Shown: positions 21,386 to 31,963 of the stretch, piece after piece
How positions within the stretch are numbered: the stretch's first letter is position 1
Layout: the number at the start of each line of letters is the position of its first letter
Origin: Inonotus obliquus
Lineage: Eukaryota; Basidiomycota; Agaricomycetes; Hymenochaetales; Hymenochaetaceae
Reading direction: 5' to 3'
Assembly (NCBI GenBank): GCA_032164295.1
Contig: JAJHTX010000006.1
Coordinates: 2,604,001-2,668,000 of the forward strand
DNA: 64,000 nt
Notes under the pieces: model-generated
Seen by the model: the letters and a program-made list of their open reading frames with translations, nothing else
Databases searched by the model: none
What the model was told of the DNA's origin: nothing
Made by a program: the position numbers and the translations under genes

Positions 21386-24300
21386 TCACCAATTGACATA
21401 ACTCATCGTAGGTGCTTCGTTCGGATGTGGTGTATCCGTTTTTGCCGCAGGTTCCGTCGGTGGGTCCAACGTCAGGAACCTACCCGTCGTAGTCGTTATT
21501 TCCTCCGAATCTACACCCTGTCCGTCATATACAACCATCGTCTTCGCTGACGAACACTTGAGCAGTTGTTTATTAGATTGGACGGACCAAATCGTTATAC
21601 GTCCGCTTTGATCACGGAATGCGAACATGTATGGTTCTGAATCGAGAGCTGGGTTGATAGCGAAGCTTATTGGGTTTTGGGGGATTGCTTCTATGGTTGG
21701 AGTTGTGAATGTGTGTAGTGCTGAGAGGTATTTGTCGTCGCGTTTGTAGTAGAGCGCTACGACTTCGCCTGTAGAGTATGCGTATTTGCTCCTTGAGTGG
21801 GGTTATCGAAATAATAGGAATCAGAGAGTACCTGCGGAGTAGCCGACTATCATCTTGTCGCGATGTCCGTGAAAGGTGATTGCTTCTTCTGGAGCGCGTA
21901 ACCCAAGTGTTTGACCCCAGAGAACAGGATCGTCCATACTGTTGATTAGACTCGTGTTGAAGTCTCTGAGGTCAATTAACCATACTCCGCGCTTGAGACT
22001 CTGTCAGAGAAACATTTAATCGTTCAAGACAAGTTGACTTACGTCGCTCCCGTGAAGTAGAACCTTATCTGCCGCTGAAGATACCGTTATTGACTTATGT
22101 CCACGGTACGTCCGTTTCGCGCTTTGTTATGGTCAGTGCTTTCATTAGATAAGGAAGCATTGAAATCTTGCCTTTTGATAGAGTTATCTGTCAAGTTGAT
22201 CACTTACACCAACGCGTTAGTAAAAGGGAAGAATGGTGGATAGAGGTAGACATACCAAACAACCAATCGCACCGAGCAGTGACTTCTGATACATCCGCCA
22301 GACAAATCAAGTATTTGTTCCGGTAGAACGCCGCCGCAATCACATTGTTTATGTCGCCTTTGTCTAAAAGGTCGATTGTCCGTTGTTGCTAACATTTTGT
22401 ATGAATGTATGGAAAAGTCTAAGGATACACGTCAAGTACCTGAAACTTCTCATTCTGATGGAATTGTGAGGACCTGGTCGTCTAGCTAGCTAGATGCACT
22501 CACGAACAGTCTGACAGTCGTATTGGTTGCGCAGATAAAACCTATTCACCACTGTGTTACTCTTCGGAAGGCACTGGTATGATAATCACGCATACCTTTG
22601 ACTCCGGAATTTTCCTCGTCAGTCCATTGCACAAATGCAACTGTTTCTCTCAGCTCTCCCACTAAATCCGCTTGAATATCCCGGATGGTCTTAGAAATGG
22701 ATTGACCAGTCCAATCATGCCGTATTTCTTCTGAGTACCGGATATTCCAAACAGATATTGATCCCGGTGAGATCACAAGCAACTCTCCTATAAGTTCCCC
22801 AGTGTCCGATAACGCAGCATCCCGGAAAGCACTAGGGTTCCTGGAAAGACGAAATGAGAAACTGACGTTCTTCGTCAGGTGCGTGCCCACCATGAGATAT
22901 GCTTCGCCTGTTTCCCGTCCGGAGTTCTTATTGATGCAACCGTTGAAAAGGAATCTTGCTTTTCGATCGTCAGGGGGTAATAATCGATGCGGCAGATGAC
23001 ACATACCACATCATATATCGCGACCGTGTTGTTACTGAAGGATGGTCAAGATATGCAAGGAGCAGTAGATATTAGACTCACTAAGCGCAAGCAAGAAACC
23101 GCCCATGGGGTGAAAACTGAAGGATGCTCTCGAAGGATTTGTACTTTCCATCCAACGCTCAAGTCAGAGGATGCTCCAGCGCTAGAGTAGGCTGCAATAT
23201 TCGCACCTCTTTGTCCAACGGACCACGGGGGTTTGATCTCAAGTCACTCTCAGCAGTCCCTGTCCGTCTTTTGATTGTACCCCAAGCAACTCCTATGTCA
23301 GAACTTTGTGACGCAGGGTGTCCGCTATTCTCCTGTTCACGGGCAGGGAAAGATTCTCCTTCAAGCATCGATTGCACTGAAGTGATGTCTTCGGCGGAAT
23401 TGTTGGACTGGGCTTCACAATGAACAGTATCGATATCAGCAACCACCAGTCCAGACCTCGACAGATTCACCTGATTCGATATCATTCATATTCCTCTGGT
23501 CCACATCCAGTGTCGAACTGGGTGGGTGTCTCCAAAATATAGTACGTCGGGCGCCGAATGACATCCTATAATCCACCAGCTGCCATCTTGCTCGCCATTT
23601 CCAGCGACGCACGCTGTACTTGATTATGCTTACGTGCTTTCTCCAGGTCTTGATCAGCGAAAGAACACAACCATCCATTGCAGATCCCCAGAGTTTCATC
23701 GTCCTTGCTTTCCACTGCTCGCGAATGAACCATGCGGAGAAGAGCAGGATGAGGCACGCATAGAAACCAGCAAAGGCCGTCGGAACAGCAGATAAAGATC
23801 TCGCACTCTAATATGATGGCGTTAGCTTTTTGCTCGCGAGTGCTGTGTGGAGGGGCCCCACCTGTTCTTTAGCAGCGCGAAACGCGAGAAGAGAGAGCCC
23901 AACGGAAAACGTCATCACCGCCGCTATGAGCGTGTACATCGGACCGTTTTGGAACCATAAATTAACCAGATATGGGAGCACTAACTCTGGCCGGCGCCTG
24001 CATTGCGATTCAATGTGGAAAGTCAAGCAGTATACATCCTAGCACTTACACGGAAGACTGACGCCAAGTCATTACGAAAAGACTGTTGATCGCCGACGCA
24101 GTGCTAAATGTCAGTGAGATGAGCCATGACGTGTTCGTCACTGATGCCAAAGGGCCGGTATCGTCGGCAGTTATTTGCAAAGTCGATGCCGTCACGCTAG
24201 ATAGGAATGTAGCAACGGTAGTCAAATTCAGGTATCGCTGGCTCGTAAAGCCTTGTGTGCGTCGAATGGCCATTATTTCTTCTTGACAAGTCAGCAATGG

Positions 24301-26158
24301 CTTCGATGCGTGTGACTGAGAAAGCGGACTTGCCCTTTTCAGCAACATTCGCGAGTTCGACGAGGAAAATATCGAAGTCCAATATCAATGGCTCGAACAC
24401 GGAGCCCAGGTATTTATCCATATGGTAAACGTGAAGTGCTCCTTCACAAAGCAATATGAGCTCGAGATTAATGCAAGTAATTGGACTGGACAAGATGACT
24501 ACCGTATTCAGCCTCAAGCTTCGCTGCAGTGACCTAAACTGTCCGCTGAGAACTTTCCAGATACCGAAATCAGCGAACTCGTACCCCTAGTCGAGCTAAC
24601 AACACCTCGAGAGCATCGAGAAAGTTGTTATTGAAGACCCCAAGCTCCTTGAAGCTTCTGTTGCTTCTGAGACAGCCTCCTTGTAATCATCTAGTGCCTT
24701 CATGCAGTCGTGGGGTTCTATGAGAAGTCATTATCCAGAATTCAATACAATAGTGACGTTAGAATACTTACGCAGTCGAACAGCCTTATCCTTGTCGACG
24801 TCAAAAGAGCTCCTGAAAGGCAAAATAGTAGGTATTCCTGGTGTTTTACAAGATGAAACACAGCTCACGCTATCCGAATAACAGCTGAATGCATTGCTTC
24901 CAGAGCCCATGCAGTGCGCCCACCACCTCCCAGAGCTTTAAGTGAACTCTGAATTTGATCCGTCTAATACATGACGTAAATAGGCTCATCCACGATATCC
25001 GAAGGGTGATCGGCTGACCAAATTGCCGTGGCGTTCGCATAGACTTTCCGATGTTATTAGTGCCATTCCCATCCATGAAAACTCAGACTGGACCTACTCA
25101 TTGAGACGATAGGGATAGTCGGAATCATCACCAATTCCGGTTTCGTTACGTCCTCTGACTCCACGAGCTCGGAAAGCCTGAAGGCCCGAAAAAGACGTTG
25201 CTTGGGTATGTGTTGTTCATGACATATTGTCGAGACACTTGGGCTAAAAAGCGTACCTCTTGCTTTGCCACCCAGATCTCGTTCTTCTTCTCGTATCATG
25301 AATGTACGGTCAGCGAACAGGTGCTGCAACCACGTACCAACATCCGTCTCAGAATCAACTTCTTCCCAGTTGGGCTCTACCGTATCTGCAAGAACTCGTC
25401 ACAATCAGCTTCTTAGAATATACAGTAACGAGACCCGCCATCATTCGTAGTGTGGTGTAACCCATCATCAACAATGTCGTCCAAGATGCGCTGGAGCTTG
25501 CGGAACGACTGCCTCAGCGTGGGACTCAGCCTGGTACGACTCCGTTCCCGTTTCGTTGCGAGAGTACAATTTTTGCGCCCTACATTAACATTAGCAAGAG
25601 TTCGTCGGAGCTAGATGCGCCTTACTGCGATAACCTCTGAGTTCTGACATGATGAAAGACCTGGTTCAGTAGCGTGATGTCTGGGGGAAAGGATGAAAGC
25701 ACCATGTATTCCTTCTCCAAGTTATATATGATGAGCTTCAGCAGTTTCAACGTGCTTGAACGTCACAAAGGTGAATGTGGCACGTGTATCAGTGCTATTA
25801 ATTTTTGTCCGGGAAGGCAGCTTTGACGCTCATACACGTCGAGTAGCAACGCAAGCAAACGGAGCCTTTTGTATATGTCTAGCAGTGTCCTCGTCAAGCA
25901 AAATACTATTTAATCACGGTATGTGCAACTAATTGTCCGAACGACCTGATTTACTCACCTATTTTCTTGGTGAAGCTCGTACTGTCCGATAGACGCTTGA
26001 TCCAGCCTATCCCTACTCAATTTATCCCAGTAGACGCGACTTCGTATTGGTAATCGCCAACATGTCGTTGCACACTTGTAAAGTTGTAAAGGGTCCAGAC
26101 GTCGCTCCACAGTTCCAGAAGGAAAGTAAGCATGAAATCCTTGCGGTAGGTTGTGCAT
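21386..26158 (-). CDS. locus B: four-TM, WD40-like propeller membrane protein (family unnamed)
   Basis: A multi-exon gene of 4.8 kb. The first exon is 26158..about 25960 (MHNLPQGFHAYFPSG, with V-E-R-R-L-D-P-L-Q-L-Y). Helical exons follow (L-K-L-I-I-Y-N-L-E-K-E-Y near 25730; A-D-R-T-F-M-I-R-E-E-E-R near 25300). The TM exons match locus A closely: T-F-L-S-S-V-T-A-S-T-L-Q-I and S-W-L-I-S-L-T-F-S-T-A near 24200; N-G-P-M-Y-T-L-I-A-A-V near 23940; F-A-G-F-Y-A-C-L-I-L-L-F near 23760. The propeller starts about 23150 (Q-F-S-P-H-G-R-F-L-A-C-A; N-N-T-V-A-I-Y-D-V) and ends at 21386 with A-F-R-D-Q-S-G-R-I-T-I-W-S-V-Q-S-N-K-Q. Internal splice sites are only partly resolved. Predicted to be membrane-anchored with a cytosolic or luminal propeller; the function is unknown. 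It is tail-to-tail with the Ser-rich gene. Confidence 0.7.
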
Positions 26159-27138
26159 ATTAAAGTCTGCTGGTGAGCTTTGCGCACAATCATGATGTTT
26201 GCTGTCAAATTAGGGAATCGCCTCCCATTGCATGGTGATGGTGAAATTCGCGACCGTGTCGCGTGTCGCGTGCGTGATATAAAGAAGTTACCGTCACTGC
26301 ACGTGATCTCGTTACGCTTATATCACACCATAAGCGGTGCTACTTTGAATTCGATTATTATTGTATGAACTTAGAACTACAACGTTAGGCTTCGCAGCGT
26401 GTCTTGTGCGATACGCGGGGATATCTTCAACCGTTTCCGCCTGGATGTCTCATGGCTGTCAGGTCAAGATCCTTTTTCGCGCATATTTTATAAGGCACCA
26501 GGACTAAAGAATCTTACTTATCCCAGGGACTTCCAATGGGCCACTGGTAAGCTATGGACGACAGCTCAAATTCCACGTATTCGATCATCCTTTGACATCC
26601 CCAATGTAGATGTCGTATGAGCGCGGATGCGGTGGGTCTCCGCCATCGTATCGTGTCCGGGATATCTGATTCGGTGCGGAGGCGTTCAACGATGTTTTGT
26701 TTCTGTGCAAACCGGCGATAGGCAAATGACACGCAGACAATAGAGGAGGTTGAGCATAAGTCATGTCCGTATGCGTTGTATACGATTCGCCGGTATGCGT
26801 ATCATTATGAATGAACTTAAACAAATATGCGTGTATTGTACACGATAAGGTAAGGAGACCTATGCCGCTGTTCTGTACATTGGCATCCCTCCTCGTCCAT
26901 TACGACCCTTCCAGAAGAACTGGCCGTTTACTCATACTCAGCATCCCGCGATGTGAGTTTCTGGAATCAGTCTATTGTTTGGCTTCTTCGAAATGATCAA
27001 TGAGTTCTGGTCAAAGGAACTAGATTCCCGGGATCGGGTTTGCATACACCAGAGTAACGACGAACCGAGAACGGTCACGATCCAACAACATACCAAGATC
27101 ATTCGAGACACCTTTACAATCTAGAAGAGCATCCACCA
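26159..27138. other. intergenic, no gene recognised
   Basis: Short unconserved frames only. It contains the promoter side of locus B and the 3' flank of relic C. Confidence 0.5.
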
Positions 27139-27600
27139 CTAACCATCCGAGTCCGGAGTATTTGACAGAAGTTGAAACGGAGGTAAAATTATAATAAATT
27201 TACCACTTGCAATAATTGGTTTCTCATAGCGGCCATCCCGATGATCATGGACTTCAAACGTCTTCGCAGAAGGACTTCTATCCAGATCCGTGTTGGATTG
27301 GATGGTCCAGATTATGCCACGACCATCCAAGTCGACGAATGTGAATATGTATGGCAAACGTTCGTAGTCACGATTGACCACGAAGCTTGCAGGGTTCTGA
27401 AGCACAGTCTCTGCAGTCGGTGTTGTGTATTTGTGTAGTGCAACGAAAAGTGAATCGAGTTCACGATGAAGCACCGCAATTTCACCTATGCGGGTTGAAC
27501 AAATATAATAGCCAGGATTCGAAAGGAAGGCGGAACGCTACCCCAGGTTCCTCGTTAGATCTGAACACTTCAGCGATTTGTCCTCCGTACTACACGTAGT
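27139..27600 (-). pseudogene. locus C: truncated propeller paralogue (C-terminal blades only)
   Basis: The last two exons of the TM-propeller family are recognisable. Reading upstream to downstream on the minus strand, the region starts with I-A-E-V-F-R-S-N-E-E-P-G-V. It ends in the family signature F-T-F-V-D-L-D-G-R-G-I-I-W-T-I-Q-S-N followed by S-P-S-A-K-T-F-E-V-H-D-H-R-D and a stop at 27139. The blade upstream of the signature aligns with B and D (L-H-K-Y-T-T-P-T-A-E, P-A-S-F-V-V-N). No TM region, N-terminus or earlier blades are found upstream, so this is a 5'-truncated relic, although a short spliced gene cannot be excluded. Confidence 0.6.
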
Positions 27601-28350
27601 CAACAAAGGAAAGCTACAGAGGAAAAATCTGACATACTTTATCGGCGAGGTTTTATATGGAAGACCCTGATGCTAAAATCGCGAATCGGGATTTTCTCAA
27701 GGTGTTACAGTGTGTGAACTACTCTAGATATAGATCTTATACCAACTTCCGCCGGAGAGCAGTTCATTTCGAATTATCTCCAGAGGACCCTGGAGTCGGC
27801 GGAGCAGCGTGGAAAGGACCAAATGCATAAATACCATATATATAGCTTTTGTCATTGTAGTGTATTTGTCATATATTGGTCAGCAGCTAAATTTGATGAA
27901 ACTTGCCTTTTTAATCCGTTACAAGTACTTAATACCGCAAAAATGCACAAGTACATTAATACTAGTACTATTATAGTAATAGTAATATCCATCCCCGAAT
28001 TCCCATCGCGGGCTGGACTTGATGACGAGGGAGGGTGAGATCAATGCAAATGAATTTCTCTTAACGGTGAGCGTATGGGTCATTGATAGCAACAATATCT
28101 GGGAAGTTAACCAGGTATACGGCCGCCCGTATACCGCTATTCTCAGGATTATGAGGAAGTCCACTCTACTCAGCAAGTTCACGGTATTCAGAGGGGATCT
28201 AAGTAGACAGGCGACCTGACATACGAAGGAGAACTAATTAGGAATAAAAATACAGATATGACAAAGTCCTTTGAGTTAATTCTACATTTTGTCCTCCGGA
28301 GATACGAAGAAAGAGATTGGAAAAATCGAGCAAGGCAGAATCCGAGTGTA
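27601..28350. other. intergenic, AT-rich, nothing recognised
   Basis: AT-rich spacer with short runs such as TATATATA (27838) and repeated TAGTA/ATAGT near 27960-27990. No coding support. Confidence 0.5.
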
Positions 28351-29729
28351 CTAAATTGTAATGGGCAGTACCGTGCTTTGTGATACGGGTAAAGTACTGA
28401 AAGTACTCGTAGCGTTATCGTTATCCGCTTCTACAAAGGGAGATTTAATCACGCCACCGCCTCACCAGTTTATAAGGGACGCTCACCTGTAAGCGGGATG
28501 TCTGGGAAGGGCTCTGGACATATTTGCTCTATATCGACATAGTCATGCCCTTTTGGATACGAAGCGGTAAGGTATCCTTCTTCGCTGAGGGGCTTTGACA
28601 TAGGTATGACGTCCGAGCAGTTGAAGAGTGTTGAATTATTTTGACCTGTTACGGCCAACTTAGCCATTGCTAGTCGGAAGCCTTCCGCCATAAATGTTTG
28701 GTTATCTAAACGATTGGCGATTGGTATGACAGGAACTTATGGTAGATGGAAGAAAGAGTGCCTACTGATCATCGACTGCCACATACATGCCGTTCGGTTA
28801 TCCTGGGCAAGCAAGAGGTCTGCATGCAGTCGCATCACTCCAGCGTCAGATAATGCCGACGAAACTTCTAACTGGCTCGCATTTCCATTCGCTGCTGGGA
28901 AGCCTTTCCCTTTCAGAAGAATTTCCAAGAAATACTGGGAGTCAAAGACTTGTGGTGTTGAATCCAAAGGGGCGTTTTTCAGATGAGGATTGACATTATC
29001 CGCATGTGCCACAGAGTGGCTTGCCATCAAGAATACGAGTTCTTCGGCAGAGAAACCAGCATCATTGAGTCTTTCAAGTATAGTATCTACTGAATCTCCA
29101 GGATTAGGTAGTGTTTTATTACTAGCAGCCTTTGTTGCCGGCGGTCGTCCAGCAAAGAACTCAAGCCTTGGTGCACCAGGACAATTGCTCAGCCCCACAG
29201 CCCCAGCAAATTGAATCAAGTCCCCCGCGGATACTTCATTGTAGCGGGATAGAAATGATTTTAACGAATCAGTTATGTTGACGAGACCACCGTTCCCCGG
29301 GTTGGTCAGCTCGACATCGCTGAAAGTTATGATAGACCCGTCTGCACCGTCTCCGTCATGCTCTCCTGATCTAGAGTAGCCGATGGCATCGTGGAACGTT
29401 AACCGGAGCATCTGACGGGCTTTCAATGGGTCAGCGAGGCGGAAATGATTCTATAGCTGTGGTTGAACTCACCTGCGGCGCCGCAGTTGTTTTCAAACAG
29501 GTTCGCTTGTAGATCATCTCTCAATTCATAGAATGGACAGCACTACGAACACAGCTCGTCGATGAGTTCCAAGACAAGCTGTGCACAATCTGCTCACCTT
29601 CTCATCTTCCGCGGTATGCTTGCCACCCGGGCATGCCACTGATCTGTAATTAACACTTGCTGCCTTGACGATCTGGAGAAAGGCCAAGACGTATAACACA
29701 GCAGCCACAGACATCGTTCTTCGCTTCAT
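28351..29729 (-). CDS. secreted class II haem peroxidase, generic-peroxidase type
   Basis: Five exons: 29729..29598, 29542..29473, 29419..28766, 28705..28487, 28430..28351; 384 residues. A signal peptide (MKRRTMSVAAVLYVLAFLQ...KA) is present; a start at 29744 is also possible. The haem pocket is complete: distal R-L-T-F-H-D, proximal A-S-H-S-V-A and the later Asp in L-H-A-D-L-L-L-A. Ca-site G-A-D-G-S is present. Eight cysteines fit four disulfides. The two Mn-binding glutamates of manganese peroxidases are replaced (N-N-C-G-A-A), and the long-range electron-transfer Trp of lignin and versatile peroxidases is Phe (E-E-L-V-F-L-M-A-S-H). It therefore fits neither main ligninolytic class and is best called a generic class II peroxidase. 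Several N-x-S/T glycosylation sites are present. The substrate is unknown. Confidence 0.92.
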
Positions 29730-29744
29730 CTTTCGGATAGACAT

Positions 29745-30774
29745 AGGGGGGTACTCAAGGGGGCTCAACTAAACGGGAGTAACGTTCAACCACCCCACGT
29801 CGAAATTTATCTCTGCCAGTGCCACAAGCGCACGCCGCACATCACTTCCTATAAAGGAAATGATCCGTAGACCTAACCAAATCGCCCGAGAGCGCCTGTC
29901 TCGGTGACCTCTTTTTGTCACTTCATCGAACTAGTGGGAACATGTGACCTAGGAACACCTGCTAGTGTCAAAAAATCACAAAATAGCACGGAGTAAATAT
30001 AGAAATGGTCAACAAATTCTGAAAATGGCACGGTTCCCCAAGGAGCTTTGTGAGACCAACTTCATGGACATCCTACATCATGCCGTAGAATACGGACATC
30101 TCCGTGAAAGCGATCCCTAACGCGGCAGTCGAAACCATCTTGTGGCATATCATCTACGGGCATGGCCAGGCTCCTGGGAAGTAGCTAAGAGAAGCGTGTG
30201 CGTTGTGCGCCAGATAGATGTCCTCGGTGGTATGACCGCTCAAGCTTCTGTCAGTAATGCTCCCTCGACGGCGTCGGGTGCTATGCGAATGCGAAACGAA
30301 AAAGAACAGCACGGTCTCACATAATCCACCCAGTCCATCAAGTCAAGTTGTTAATTCGCATTTATAACAACTTCCTGAAGATTACGATCGCAAAATACGT
30401 ATCCATTTGTTCATCACGAGTAGACAGTCATTTGAAGTTAATCGCCGCAGAATACGAGATCTTGCTTCTAACGGATGGCGATAAGAGGAACGAACATTTC
30501 GGATCTGATTGGTCGGGTCCCTCTTTTGCACCCGAATCCTGTGGTATACTTTCTCTACATTACTCAGCATCAAGTTGCATTCCGAGCAGCATCGGTGTAT
30601 TATCAAATCCCAAGCTAGATATCTAACAATACGCAGACAAGAGCTGCTGGAAATAGTTAGGAAACCTTAGAGAACCAAATTCTAGACTTGGAATACTCAC
30701 CATGATGTATCACTACAGTCACAGATGAAAACTGAAATCTCATGGCACACAACCTTATCCAACCATTCAACCGC
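29745..30774. other. intergenic, no gene recognised
   Basis: Upstream region of the generic peroxidase and 3' flank of the SAP gene. Only short unconserved frames are present. Confidence 0.5.
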
Positions 30775-31963
30775 TTAGGTCTTCGCGGGGATGCCGAATC
30801 GTTCTGCCCGCTTTCGGCGGCGCTCGGCTTCCTCTGAATCGATTGCCCCCGTAGGCGCACCCCGCTTCTGGCCTGTAACGCGCGCTGCTTCATCAGTAGA
30901 AGGTTTCGCTTGCCCGGTCACACGGGCTGCTCCCTCGGATGAAGGCTTGACAAACTTCGTCTTCTCGGGCAAACCAAAACGCATCGCGCGAGCCTTCAAC
31001 TTCTCAGAATCCTGTTTCCACGATTAGAAAGATACTCTCAAAGTGATGGGAATTACGATATGTACCTCTGCAACGGGATCAATAGTTTTTGAAGACCTCT
31101 GTTTCGTGACTGCTTCACTAGATGCTCGTGCCGTGGCAGCACCGTTAGCTACAGCCGGCTTGGTCGCCTTCTTCGTCTGCGGTGGCTGTTGGCTGACGAG
31201 TGGTATACCGAACCGCTCAGCTCGAGCCCGACGCCTCTTCAGTTCCTCATCTTCCTCAGCAGACGGTTCAGATGCCTTCGCTTTTGGCGTCTGTTGGACG
31301 CTGGATGTCGTTTTCAATGATGTAGCTGGAGCAGGCTCCTTTTTGGATGGTGGCTTGGTAGAAGTCTAAAGAGAAACAATTGCGAACGGTACTATAAGAA
31401 AAAAGAAAGCCCTGAGTGAAACAAATTCGTACTATTGTCGTGGGCTTTGAAACAGCTTTCGAAGCAGGCTTCGTTGTTGCAGGTGCAGGTGCTTCAGCAC
31501 CAGCGGACCAGTCAAATCTGGAGGCGATGTGAGCGAATATTTGGATACAAATTTGAACATACTCACGGCTCCGGAGGCGCCAGCTACATGGAGCCAAAGT
31601 ACGTCAGTAAAAGTTCTGGAGATATCAGACGTCATGAAAGCGCACAATATCCGTTTTTGCCTCCTTCGAATCCTCAATCTTTCCCGCGTCTTCTTGCACA
31701 GAAGTAGTCACAGCAACAGGGATTGGTGTGTTCGCTCCTGAAGGTCGCACACTTTCTCCGCCATGGAGCTCATCAAAAACAATGAGCGCTGCAGGACTGT
31801 CGATGATCTTGGCTATGAGATCAGGCTTGTTCGCTCTCGCCGGAATGGGTATTTGGGCACGCGTAAGGAGGTCTTTTAGTTCGACGACCTTAAGTAGTTT
31901 CCTGCTTCGATGTCAGATATGCAAGAGATGAGTCATAGCAGAGTCATACAGTCTTGACTCCAT
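30775..31963 (-). CDS. THO1: SAP-domain mRNA-export factor, Tho1/SARNP (CIP29) type
   Basis: Six exons join in phase: 31963..31950, 31901..31646, 31583..31567, 31517..31433, 31365..31066, 31011..30775; 302 residues. The N-terminal SAP domain (about residues 4-40) reads L-K-V-V-E-L-K-D-L-L-T-R-A then A-R-A-N-K-P-D-L-I-A-K-I-I. The C-terminal half carries three repeats of the R-F-G module: R-A-E-R-F-G-I-P, R-A-M-R-F-G-L-P and R-A-E-R-F-G-I-P. In SARNP/Tho1 such motifs each bind the DEAD-box helicase Sub2/DDX39B in the TREX mRNA-export pathway. The linkers are Ala/Thr/Lys-rich and disordered. Exon 1 is 14 nt and exon 3 is 17 nt. The protein is nuclear and longer than the roughly 210 residues of the yeast and human proteins because of the linkers. 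Confidence 0.9.
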
